Source of the DNA: Palsa-504 sp963705835 | GTDB lineage: Bacteria > Actinomycetota > Actinomycetes > Streptosporangiales > Streptosporangiaceae | Assembly (NCBI GenBank): GCA_963705835.1 | Contig: CAVPLC010000108.1 | Span: 5,919 to 69,918, forward strand | Length of the DNA stretch: 64,000 nucleotides | Direction of reading: 5' to 3' | Notes under the pieces: generated by a model | The model's database searches: none | Seen by the model: the letters and a program-made list of their open reading frames with translations, nothing else | Told to the model about the DNA's origin: nothing | Position numbers and translations under genes: made by a program | Shown here: in pieces, positions 30,932-40,164 of the stretch | Numbering within the stretch: position 1 is the stretch's first letter | Layout of the letters: the number at the start of each line of letters is the position of its first letter

Positions 30932-31336
30932 TCAGCGGCGGCCGAGGCGCCGCGGGGTGTTGACCTTGTCCGCGGCGACCTTGAGGATCACCCGGCCCTG
31001 AGGTCCGATGGGGTTCCTGTACTCATGACCGTTGTACCGCTGCGACAGCTCGTCGATGTGCTCCCGCGCGGGCTCGCCGGTGACGGTCTCGACCACGTGC
31101 CCGCGGATCTCGGCCCAGTCGTACCAGTCGTCGCCGCGGATGAGCACGGTGATGCGCGGGTCACGGGCGACGTTCCTGGCCTTCTGCCGCTGCGGCTCGG
31201 TATTGACCAGAACGTGCTCGCCGTCAGTGTCGATCCAGGTGAGCAGCGCCTGCGGCTGCCCGCTCGGCATCAGGGTCACCACCGTGGCCAGGTTCTTGCC
31301 CTTGGCCAGCCGGACCACATCCTCATCGAGCGGCAT
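30932..31336 (-). CDS. PPOX-class (putative F420-dependent) oxidoreductase
   Basis: The protein has 134 residues and a split-barrel flavin-binding fold: LAKGKNLATVVTLMPSGQPQALLTWID, HVLVNTEPQRQKARNVARDPRITVLI and WAEIRGHVVETVTGEPAREHIDELSQRY. This pattern is typical of the actinobacterial F420-dependent PPOX group. GAGGAG precedes the ATG. It is convergent with DUF3046, with stops 1 bp apart. Confidence 0.85.
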   Translation of the reverse strand: MPLDEDVVRLAKGKNLATVVTLMPSGQPQALLTWIDTDGEHVLVNTEPQRQKARNVARDPRITVLIRGDDWYDWAEIRGHVVETVTGEPAREHIDELSQRYNGHEYRNPIGPQGRVILKVAADKVNTPRRLGRR

Positions 31337-31375
31337 CTGCAGTCTCCTCAGTTGGTAGAAAGATCAAATTCATTA

Positions 31376-31397
31376 TTCCGAACGGTCGGTGGTGCGT
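31376..31397 (+). repeat. Interspersed intergenic motif, copy B
   Basis: TTCCGAACGGTC, 3-nt gap, GGTGCGT, preceded by AAAGATCA at 31359-31366 and an AT-rich spacer. It shares all of this with copy C at 50197-50218. Confidence 0.55.
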
Positions 31398-31443
31398 CCC
31401 TCGGCTCCAAGTATTTTCGCCGTCTTCGGCGTGTCGCTCATGA

Positions 31444-31467
31444 TCGAATACACGTTCGTCCTATAGT
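31444..31467 (+). promoter_or_regulatory. SOS (LexA) box overlapping the recA promoter
   Basis: TCGAATACACGTTCGT (31444-31459) matches the actinobacterial LexA box TCGAAC-N4-GTTCGA at 10 of 12 defined positions. It is followed 2 bp later by a good -10, TATAGT (31462-31467), so LexA would block the -35/-10 spacer. The recA ATG is 140 bp downstream. Confidence 0.75.
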
Positions 31468-31606
31468 AGTGATCGGAAATGTCAGAGGCGGCGCGTAGCG
31501 TGTCCATCGATGTCCACCCCGGGATGACCGGCTGGACCACGATTCAGACGACCTGGGCGGTGCGGGAAGGTGCCCGCAGGCCCTCAACCCCGGCAGGGAG
31601 TCCCTA

Positions 31607-34051
<2,445 letters not shown>

Positions 34052-34064
34052 CCAGTGACCCGAG

Positions 34065-34685
34065 ATGGCCCGTCGTAAGCAGGCTTCAGGGTCACCGTCC
34101 GAAAGATCACCGTCCCAACCCGCGGCCGGTGAGCCAGAAACCGGTGACCCTGAAGCGCAGGCCAGGCAGATCTGCTTGCGCCTCCTGACCGCGGCGCCCC
34201 GGACCCGGGCGGAGCTCGCCACCGCGCTCCACCGCCGCGGCGTGCCCGCCGAAGCGGCCGAAGCGATTCTCGAGCGTTTCACCGACGTCGGCCTGATCGA
34301 CGACGCCGCGTTCGCCCGGGCCTGGGTCGAGTCCCGGCACTACAGCCGCGGCCTGTCCCGCCGGTCGCTGTCCGCCGAGCTACGCCAGCACGGCGTCGAC
34401 GCCGACGAGATCCGCGAGGCGGTCAGCACCCTGGACCCCGAGGAGGAGGTCGCCACCGCCCGCCGCCTGGTCGAGCAGAAGCTGGCAGGCACCCGCGGCC
34501 AGCCGCCCGACGCCCGCATCCGCCGCGCAGCAGGCACGCTGGCCAGGAAAGGCTATCCACCCGGCCTGGTATTCAGGCTGATCAAGGAGGTCCTGGAGCA
34601 GGAGGGCTCAAGCGAGGCCGGGTTCGAGCTGGACGCCGACCAGTACCTGGATCCAGATACCGACCCGGATGAGGCTGTCGGCTAG
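34065..34685 (+). CDS. recX: RecA regulator RecX
   Basis: The protein has 206 residues. After a low-complexity 30-residue tail come three-helix RecX repeats: ARQICLRLLTAAPRTRAELATALHRRGVP, LIDDAAFARAWVESRHYSRGLSRRSLSAELRQHGVD and ARRLVEQKL ... RAAGTLARKGYPPGLVFRLIKEVL. It inhibits RecA filaments. It begins 13 bp after recA and is probably cotranscribed under SOS control. A 15-bp inverted repeat lies in its first codons. Confidence 0.93.
   Translation: MARRKQASGSPSERSPSQPAAGEPETGDPEAQARQICLRLLTAAPRTRAELATALHRRGVPAEAAEAILERFTDVGLIDDAAFARAWVESRHYSRGLSRRSLSAELRQHGVDADEIREAVSTLDPEEEVATARRLVEQKLAGTRGQPPDARIRRAAGTLARKGYPPGLVFRLIKEVLEQEGSSEAGFELDADQYLDPDTDPDEAVG
34083..34156. repeat. Inverted repeat within the start of recX
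   Basis: GCTTCAGGGTCACCG (34083-34097) and its exact complement CGGTGACCCTGAAGC (34142-34156) flank 44 nt. The mRNA could fold just downstream of the recX ATG and limit its expression relative to recA. Confidence 0.7.
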
Positions 34686-34783
34686 TTTCGGCGCAGTTGG
34701 CCTGTTACAGGCCGACGGCAGCCGGGGCGTTGCGCACGTGAGCGGCCAGCCGGGCGATCACGTGCTCGGCTACGGCGTGCCTG

Positions 34784-35305
34784 TTAGCAGCACGTCGTGA
34801 CGTGGGAGTCGGCTGTCTCTGCAGGCTGGCCGGTGCCGCCGCAGCACTGCGCGGTTTCCGCAGAACCGGCCTGGCCCGAGTCGAGCGCGGCCTCGGCGGC
34901 GTCCCAGCTCTGGCTGCCGCCTTCGCCCCAGAAGGTCGGGCTGTCCTCGAGCACCGTGTAGATCTCCCACCGCTCGCCGCCGGGGGAGCCGGTGACCCAG
35001 AACTTGTCCTGCCGGGCGTAACAGCAGGTCGTGTCCCGTTCCTCGACGGCGGCCAGGCCCGCCTCGGCGAGCCGGGCCTGCTCAGCGTCCACGGCGTCGG
35101 CGCTGTCGACTTCCACGCCGAGGTGGTTCAGGGTGCCGCCCTGGCCGGGGTTCTCCAGCAGGACGAGCTTGAGCGGCGGCTCGGCGATGGCGAAGTTGGC
35201 GTAGCCGGGCCTGCGCTTGGCGGGCTCGGTGCCGAACAGCTTGGTGTAGAAGCTGACGGCCTCGTCGATGTCGTTGACGTTCAGCGCGAGCTGCACCCGG
35301 GACAT
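34784..35305 (-). CDS. ArsI/CadI-family metalloenzyme with Cys-rich tail
   Basis: The protein has 173 residues. The VOC-fold core (1-125) begins RVQLALNVNDIDEAVSFYTKLFG and holds the ArsI-type site: LNHLGVEV (His), TTCCYARQDKFWV (vicinal Cys pair) and WEIYTVLED (Glu). Known relatives cleave C-As bonds of trivalent organoarsenicals or are induced by cadmium. Beyond the core is a tail with two further CC pairs (AQCCGG, VTTCC), absent from the paralog at 37295, possibly binding metalloid. It is divergent from an arsR gene and probably controlled by the operator between them. Confidence 0.88.
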   Translation of the reverse strand: MSRVQLALNVNDIDEAVSFYTKLFGTEPAKRRPGYANFAIAEPPLKLVLLENPGQGGTLNHLGVEVDSADAVDAEQARLAEAGLAAVEERDTTCCYARQDKFWVTGSPGGERWEIYTVLEDSPTFWGEGGSQSWDAAEAALDSGQAGSAETAQCCGGTGQPAETADSHVTTCC

Positions 35306-35383
35306 GGCGACCTCCTAGGACATTGATGACTGTCTATGTCTCCGTTGGCCAAGAGCTTGCCACAAGACATCGGTATCTGTCAA

Positions 35384-35401
35384 TATAGATCTGTGTCTAT
35401 T
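35384..35401. promoter_or_regulatory. Candidate ArsR operator
   Basis: ATAGA (35385-35389), 6-bp spacer, TCTAT (35396-35400) in an AT-rich stretch between the divergent arsI/cadI and arsR genes; TGTCTAT is also repeated at 35331-35337. It overlaps the probable GTG start of arsR. Confidence 0.45.
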
Positions 35402-35752
35402 TCTTTGACAGTCCTCAGCCCGGCGGAGACGGCGGCCTGCTGCGCGCCGCTGACCGCCGCGCCGCTGACCATGGAGCAGGCCGAGCAGGTCGCGCCGCTG
35501 CTGAAGGCGCTGGCCGACCCGGTGCGGCTGCGGCTGATGTCCCTGATCGCCTCCCGTGAAGGCGGCGAGGCGTGCATCTGCGACCTGACCGACGCGTTCG
35601 ACCTGTCCCAGCCGACGATCAGCCATCACATGAAGGTGCTGCACGAGGCCGGACTGGTGGACCGGGACAAGCGCGGCGTGTGGGTGTACTACCGGGTCCG
35701 CCCGCAGGCCCTGGCCAGCCTGGCCGCCCTGATCGGCTGCTCGCCCCGGTAG
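35393..35752 (+). CDS. arsR: ArsR-family metalloid-responsive repressor
   Basis: The protein has 119 residues from GTG 35393; an upstream ATG at 35336 would add 19. The N-terminal ETAACCAPL carries a Cys pair and the helix before the recognition helix has EACICDLTDAF, the ELCVCDL-type As(III) site of ArsR proteins. The recognition helix is SQPTISHHMKVLHEAGLV and the wing DKRGVWVYYRV. It probably senses As(III) and controls the divergent arsI gene and itself. Confidence 0.88.
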   Translation: MSISLTVLSPAETAACCAPLTAAPLTMEQAEQVAPLLKALADPVRLRLMSLIASREGGEACICDLTDAFDLSQPTISHHMKVLHEAGLVDRDKRGVWVYYRVRPQALASLAALIGCSPR

Positions 35753-35805
35753 CCGCCCTGCCGGGGCTTCCCTCCCATCTGTTTATCGTCTATCGTCGAT
35801 TAACG

Positions 35806-36174
35806 ATGAATGATGTGCGGCCGCTGGATCGCGAGATCGCCGACACCTACGCGGCCTGGTTCAAGGCGCTGGCCGACGGCACCCGGGTCCAGGTGGTCTC
35901 CCTGCTGGCCCGCAGTGGCAGGCCGCTGACCGTCAAGGAGATCGTCGCGGCCGTGCCGGTGGGCCAGTCGACCGTGTCGGAGCACCTGCGCCAGCTCGCC
36001 GCGGTCGGGTTCGTGCTCGCCGAGGAACGCGGCACCTCCCGCCTGTACCGGATCAACGGCAACTGCGTGGAATGCTTCCCCACCGCCGCCGACCTGGTGA
36101 TGGGCAAACCCTCACCTATCCCGCCCGCCGACACCCCGGAGGATGATCATGGCACCAGCCCGCCCACCCGCTGA
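35806..36174 (+). CDS. Second ArsR-family repressor
   Basis: The protein has 122 residues. The winged helix is WFKALADGTRVQVVSLLA, VGQSTVSEHLRQLAAVGFV, ERGTSRLYRI, followed by NCVECFPTAADLVMG with a Cys pair in the C-terminal region, the likely metalloid site. An ATCGT-N6-ACGAT dyad (35792-35807) overlaps its ATG. The gene overlaps the arsM start by 26 nt, so it is probably the arsM regulator. Confidence 0.85.
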   Translation: MNDVRPLDREIADTYAAWFKALADGTRVQVVSLLARSGRPLTVKEIVAAVPVGQSTVSEHLRQLAAVGFVLAEERGTSRLYRINGNCVECFPTAADLVMGKPSPIPPADTPEDDHGTSPPTR

Positions 36175-36904
36175 CGGTGAGCAGATCCGGACGGCGGTCG
36201 CCGCCCGGTACGCCGGCCTCGCCCGGGCCGCGCAAGCAGGCGAGACCGTCACCGACTGCGACGCTGGCACGTTCGCGGCGGGTTGCTTCGGCCCGGAAGG
36301 GTACCCCGACACCGCCGGCCTGCCCGATGGCGCGGTACGGGCCAGCCTCGGCTGCGGCAACCCGGTCGCGGTGGCTGAGCTACGGCCCGGGGAGACAGTG
36401 CTTGACCTGGGCTCGGGCGGCGGCATCGACGTGCTGCTGTCGGCCCGCCGGGTCGGCCCGGACGGCAAGGCCTACGGCCTGGACATGACCGAGGAGATGC
36501 TGGACCTGGCCCGGGCCAACGCGCGCCAGGACGGCGCGCGGAACGTGGAGTTCCTCCGCGGCCAGATCGAGGCGATCCCGCTGCCCGGCGGCTCTGTCGA
36601 TGTGATCATCTCCAACTGCGTGATCAACCTGTCGACCGACAGGCAGGCGGTCTTCGCTGAGTGCTTCCGCGTCCTGCGCCCGGGCGGCCGCCTGGGTATC
36701 ACCGACATCCTCGCCGAGGACCAGCTCACCCCGGGCCAGCGGACCGACCGCGGCGGCCAGGTCGGCTGCATCGCCGGGGCGCCTTCGTTCGCCGAGTACC
36801 GCGACGGCCTGACCCAGGCCGGGTTCACCGGCATCGGCATCACCCCCACCCACCAGGTCGCGGACGGCGTGCACGCGGCGATCATCCGCGCGGTCAGGCC
36901 GTAA
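36149..36904 (+). CDS. arsM: Arsenite methyltransferase
   Basis: The protein has 251 residues. SAM motif I is VLDLGSGGGIDVLLSARRVG and motif II is VDVIISNCVINLS, the latter containing one of the As-binding Cys; other conserved Cys are in TDCDAG, AGCFGPEGY and VGCIAGAPSF. It methylates As(III) to volatile or trivalent methylarsenicals. GGAGG is 7 nt before ATG 36149, better than ATG 36143. It lies between two repressors and upstream of a CadI/ArsI gene that may process the product. Confidence 0.92.
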   Translation: MAPARPPADGEQIRTAVAARYAGLARAAQAGETVTDCDAGTFAAGCFGPEGYPDTAGLPDGAVRASLGCGNPVAVAELRPGETVLDLGSGGGIDVLLSARRVGPDGKAYGLDMTEEMLDLARANARQDGARNVEFLRGQIEAIPLPGGSVDVIISNCVINLSTDRQAVFAECFRVLRPGGRLGITDILAEDQLTPGQRTDRGGQVGCIAGAPSFAEYRDGLTQAGFTGIGITPTHQVADGVHAAIIRAVRP

Positions 36905-36935
36905 CCCGTGCCGAGGTCCTCGCCGGAGGTTGCAT

Positions 36936-36955
36936 TATTCAGCATTCACTGTATA
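36936..36955. promoter_or_regulatory. Candidate operator of the CmtR-like gene
   Basis: TATTCAG (36936-36942) and CTGTATA (36949-36955) form an imperfect dyad (6 of 7 pairs) ending 8 bp before the GTG start. Confidence 0.4.
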
Positions 36956-36963
36956 GTCCAGTC

Positions 36964-37275
36964 GTGGCTGTACTGACTCGGGTGGACATGAACACCCTCG
37001 GCCGGGTGGGGACGGCGCTGGCCGATCCGACCCGCCGCCGCGTGCTGGTGCACCTGAGCAGTGGTTCCGGGTACCCGGCGGAGATGGCCGAGGAGTTCGG
37101 CACCACCCGCGCGAACCTGTCCAACCACCTGGCCTGCCTGCGCGAGTGCGGGCTGGTGACGGCAACGGCCGAAGGCCGCCGCATCCGCTACGACCTGGCC
37201 GACCCCCGGCTGGCGGACGCGCTGCGCATCCTGGCCGCGCTGAGCCTGCCCGGCCGCTGCGATGAGGCCTGCTGA
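36964..37275 (+). CDS. CmtR-like ArsR/SmtB-family Cd/Pb sensor
   Basis: The protein has 103 residues with a GTG start; ATG 36988 is possible. It resembles mycobacterial CmtR: LGRVGTALADPTRRRVLVHL, TRANLSNHLACLRECGLV with the paired Cys (C-x3-C) in the recognition helix, EGRRIRYDLAD and a C-terminal RCDEAC that can supply the third Cys. The expected ligands are Cd(II)/Pb(II). It precedes a CadI-like gene by 19 bp, the pairing expected for a cadmium-inducible unit. Confidence 0.85.
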   Translation: MAVLTRVDMNTLGRVGTALADPTRRRVLVHLSSGSGYPAEMAEEFGTTRANLSNHLACLRECGLVTATAEGRRIRYDLADPRLADALRILAALSLPGRCDEAC

Positions 37276-37294
37276 TCCCTGGAGGTGACACCCG

Positions 37295-37672
37295 ATGTCC
37301 CGTGTCCAGCTCTCCCTCAACGTCAGCGATTTCGACGCCGCTGTCGCGTTCTACTCCCGGCTGTTCGGGGCCCAGCCGGCCAAGCTGCGTCCCGGCTACG
37401 CCAACTTCGCCATCGACGACCCGCCGCTCAAGCTGGTGCTGAACGCGCCCGGCAGCGGCCCGGGCGGCACGATCAACCACCTTGGTGTCGAGGTCGGCTC
37501 GACCGATGCGGTCAACGACGCCGGGACCCGGATGGCCGCCGAGGGCCTGGACACCGAACCCGAGCCCGGCGCGGTGTGCTGCTACGCCCTGCAAGACAAG
37601 GTGTGGGCGCACGACCCCGACGGGCTGGCCTGGGAGTATTACACCGTCCTGGAGCACATCGAGACGCCATGA
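37295..37672 (+). CDS. cadI: ArsI/CadI-family metalloenzyme, short form
   Basis: The protein has 125 residues, the normal family length. RVQLSLNVSDFDAAVAFYSRLFG, INHLGVEVGS, AVCCYALQDKVWAHDPDG and WEYYTVLEH retain the His, Cys-Cys and Glu metal/arsenical site. It is about 60% alike the 34784 gene on inspection but lacks that gene's Cys-rich tail. It is cotranscribed with the CmtR-like sensor and overlaps the transporter start (ATGA). Confidence 0.85.
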   Translation: MSRVQLSLNVSDFDAAVAFYSRLFGAQPAKLRPGYANFAIDDPPLKLVLNAPGSGPGGTINHLGVEVGSTDAVNDAGTRMAAEGLDTEPEPGAVCCYALQDKVWAHDPDGLAWEYYTVLEHIETP

Positions 37673-38361
37673 TCCCGGCGCAGCCGCAGCTGTCCCGCCC
37701 CGCCGCGAGCGGCGCGATGCCCGCCGTGCCCGGGACACCGGAATGGCTCCGCCTGGCCCGGCTGGCCCGGATGCTGTCCTGGCTCACCCTGGGCTGGCTT
37801 GGCGCGGAGGCCGGGGTCGCCATTGCCGCGGCGCTGATCGCCGGGTCAGCCGCGCTGCTCGGCTTCGGCCTGGACAGCGGCATTGAGGCACTGGCCAGCA
37901 TCATCGTCATCTGGCGGTTCACCGGGACCCGCCTGACCGGCGCCGGTGCCGAGCGCCGCGCCCAGCAGCTCGTGGCCGTCAGCTTCTACCTGCTGGCCCC
38001 CTACATCGCCGCCGAGGCGATCTGGGGACTGATCAACGGCGACCGCGCCGAAACCAGCATCGCCGGGCTAGTGCTCACCGCAGGGACCGCGATCTTCGAA
38101 CCAGCGCTGGGGGTGGCCAAACGGCGGATCGGTACCCGGCTCGGCTCTGGTGCCACCGCCGGTGAGGGAACGCAGAACCTGCTGTGCGCCTACCTGGCCA
38201 TTGCCGTGTTCACCGGCCTGGCCGCCAATACCTTGTTCGGCGCGTGGTGGCTGGACGGCGCGGTCGCGCTCGGCATCGCCGGATGGGCCGTCATCGAAGG
38301 ACGGCGAGCCTGGGCCGGGCACGGCTGCGCGTGCGCCAGCCAGCCGGGCGGCCAGTGCTGA
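37669..38361 (+). CDS. CDF-like cation transporter
   Basis: The protein has 230 residues and about six TM helices. The first helices read LGAEAGVAIAAALIAGSAALLGFGLDSGIEALASIIVIWRF, the cation-diffusion-facilitator TM1-TM2 region with a polar Asp. The C-terminus has a Cys-rich tail HGCACASQPGGQC. The typical large cytoplasmic CDF domain is absent. It probably exports a divalent metal with the CmtR/CadI pair to which it is coupled. Confidence 0.75.
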   Translation: MIPAQPQLSRPAASGAMPAVPGTPEWLRLARLARMLSWLTLGWLGAEAGVAIAAALIAGSAALLGFGLDSGIEALASIIVIWRFTGTRLTGAGAERRAQQLVAVSFYLLAPYIAAEAIWGLINGDRAETSIAGLVLTAGTAIFEPALGVAKRRIGTRLGSGATAGEGTQNLLCAYLAIAVFTGLAANTLFGAWWLDGAVALGIAGWAVIEGRRAWAGHGCACASQPGGQC

Positions 38362-38625
38362 CCTGCGCGGGCGGGTTCGCCAGCTAGCCTGGCCGATGCT
38401 CGGGACCGGCCGAACAGAAGCCGCGGTCTTGAGGTCCCAGACGACCGCGAGTTCCCCGCGCGGCACCTTCAGTCAGGCTGAACTCACGGGGGAGCCTGTG
38501 ATAACCCGCGCCCTGATCCGCGCGAACAAGAACCAGCCCCGCCGGGCCGCCCGGCACAGCCCGGCCAGAATCAGCGGAAGACGGCAGCCGGGACCGGTGA
38601 CGGCGCCCGGCCGCAGGCAACTGGG
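38362..38625. other. Intergenic region between convergent genes
   Basis: 264 bp between the transporter and the arsR-arsC fusion. Only a short dyad TTCAG/CTGAA near 38470 stands out; no supported gene. Confidence 0.4.
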
Positions 38626-39303
38626 TCAGGAGACGGCTGCCAGGCGCGGCGCCAGACGCCCGACACGATCGGCTAGCTGGGCCAGCGCCGCGTCGAAGCT
38701 GCCTGGGTCCCCGGCCGGAACCGGGTCCGGGACAGACCAGTGCACGGCCAGGGCGTCGCCGAGTTCCTCGTGGGCCAGGTCGCACACGGTGATGATGAGG
38801 TCGCCGTTTTGCCGCACCTCGCTGATGTGGCGCGGCCGCAGCCGGGGCAGCGGCAGGTGCTGGCGTTCGGCGGCGGCGATGGCACCGGGATCGATGGCTG
38901 CTGCCGGATGCGTGCCGGCCGATACCGCCGGGACGGTGCTGGCCCGGCGCCACAGCGCGGCGGCCAGGTGCGAGCGCGCCGAGTTGGCGGTGCACACGAA
39001 CAGCACCCGCAGCGCCGCGCGAGCTGTCGGGGGGGCCAGCGAGTCCAGGGTGCCGGGGATCAGCTGCAGGTAGGTGCGGCGGCGGTCGCCCTCGGACCGG
39101 CGGCGGGTAATGATCCCGGCCTGTTCCAGCACGTGCAGGTGGTGCGCGAGCAGGTTGGACGGCATGGTCAGCATGGCGGCCAGCTCGGAGGGGGACGCGT
39201 CCCCCGCGAGCAGCGTGTCGGTGATCCGCAGCCGGGCAGTGTCGGCGAGCGCGGCGTGCACGGTCGCGCGCCGGGCCAGCTCCGAGGCTGGTTCAGGAAA
39301 CAT
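38626..39303 (-). CDS. ArsR-ArsC fusion: repressor domain joined to thioredoxin-type arsenate reductase
   Basis: The protein has 225 residues. Residues 1-90 form an ArsR-type winged helix (ALADTARLRITDTLLAGDASPSELAAMLTMPSNLLAHHLHVLEQAGIITRRRSEGDRRRTYL). Residues about 98-225 are a low-molecular-weight phosphatase fold with the C-x5-R loop LFVCTANSARSHLAAALW and a DP motif near DPVPAGDP. This reduces arsenate to arsenite. Fusing sensor and enzyme is known in actinobacteria. It is divergent from the aquaporin gene across a 45-bp operator/promoter. Confidence 0.88.
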   Translation of the reverse strand: MFPEPASELARRATVHAALADTARLRITDTLLAGDASPSELAAMLTMPSNLLAHHLHVLEQAGIITRRRSEGDRRRTYLQLIPGTLDSLAPPTARAALRVLFVCTANSARSHLAAALWRRASTVPAVSAGTHPAAAIDPGAIAAAERQHLPLPRLRPRHISEVRQNGDLIITVCDLAHEELGDALAVHWSVPDPVPAGDPGSFDAALAQLADRVGRLAPRLAAVS

Positions 39304-39310
39304 TGAGTCA

Positions 39311-39342
39311 ATCTTGACTGAGCTATAGTCCTCTGTCAAGAT
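39311..39342. promoter_or_regulatory. Operator/promoter shared by the arsR-arsC fusion and aquaporin genes
   Basis: ATCTTGAC (39311-39318) and GTCAAGAT (39335-39342) are exact inverted repeats flanking a TATAGT -10 (39324-39329); a smaller dyad GTCAA-TC-TTGAC sits at 39307-39318. The whole gap between the divergent genes is 45 bp, so bound ArsR would occlude both promoters. Confidence 0.7.
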
Positions 39343-39348
39343 GGCCGC

Positions 39349-40152
39349 GTGACCAGTGTCCCCGCCCCGCTGTGGCGGCGGCTGACGGCCGAGTTCCTGG
39401 GCAGCGCGTTCCTGGCCGCGGTGGTGATCGGCTCGGGGATCGCCGCGCAGCGCCTGTCGCCCGGCCAGACCGGGCTGGAACTGCTGGAGGACGCGGCGGT
39501 GACCGCGGCCGGGCTGTTCGCGATCATCTTGATGTTCGGCCCGGTGTCCGGCGGCCACTTCAACCCGGTGGTGTCCTTCGTCGACGCCGCGTTCGGCGGG
39601 CTGTCCTGGCGGGATGCCGCGGCCTACCTCCCGGCGCAGGTGGCCGGGTGCATCGGCGGGGCAGTCCTGGCGAACCTGATGTTCGCCCTGCCCGCGGTCA
39701 CCATCTCGACCAAGCACCGGGCCTCGGCAGCGCACTTCCTGTCCGAGGTCATCGCCACGCTCGGGCTGCTGCTGGTGATCTTCGCGCTGGCCCGGTCCGG
39801 GCGCGCCCGGACCGCCCCCGCGGCGGTCGGCGCCTACATCGGCGCGGCGTACTGGTTCACCTCCTCCACGAGCTTCGCCAATCCCGCGATCACCGTAGGC
39901 CGGATGTTCTCCGACACCTTCGCGGGCATCGCCCCGTCCTCGGTTCTGCCCTTCATCGCCGCGCAGATCCTTGGCGGAATCCTGGCGGCCGGGATCATCA
40001 AGGTGCTGTACCCCGCCATCACGCCCGCCGACGCCGCCGGCATCATCGTCCCCCACAACAGCACCGGGCGGGCACCGGCCAGCGCGGCGCACCACAACGC
40101 CTCACTGTCCGCGGACGGACCACAAGGCCCGGCCTCGCTGACCGGCGCCTAG
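39349..40152 (+). CDS. Aquaporin-family channel (AqpS-like) of the ars locus
   Basis: The protein has 267 residues, a GTG start and six TM helices with two half-helix signatures. The first is changed from NPA to NPV (SGGHFNPVVSF); the second is intact (SFANPAITVGR). Aquaglyceroporins conduct As(OH)3, and AqpS in rhizobial ars operons is known to let internally produced arsenite leave the cell. Here it is divergent from the arsenate reductase fusion, supporting the same job. The last 35 residues are hydrophilic and low-complexity. Confidence 0.88.
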   Translation: MTSVPAPLWRRLTAEFLGSAFLAAVVIGSGIAAQRLSPGQTGLELLEDAAVTAAGLFAIILMFGPVSGGHFNPVVSFVDAAFGGLSWRDAAAYLPAQVAGCIGGAVLANLMFALPAVTISTKHRASAAHFLSEVIATLGLLLVIFALARSGRARTAPAAVGAYIGAAYWFTSSTSFANPAITVGRMFSDTFAGIAPSSVLPFIAAQILGGILAAGIIKVLYPAITPADAAGIIVPHNSTGRAPASAAHHNASLSADGPQGPASLTGA

Positions 40153-40164
40153 AGGGAGCCTGCC

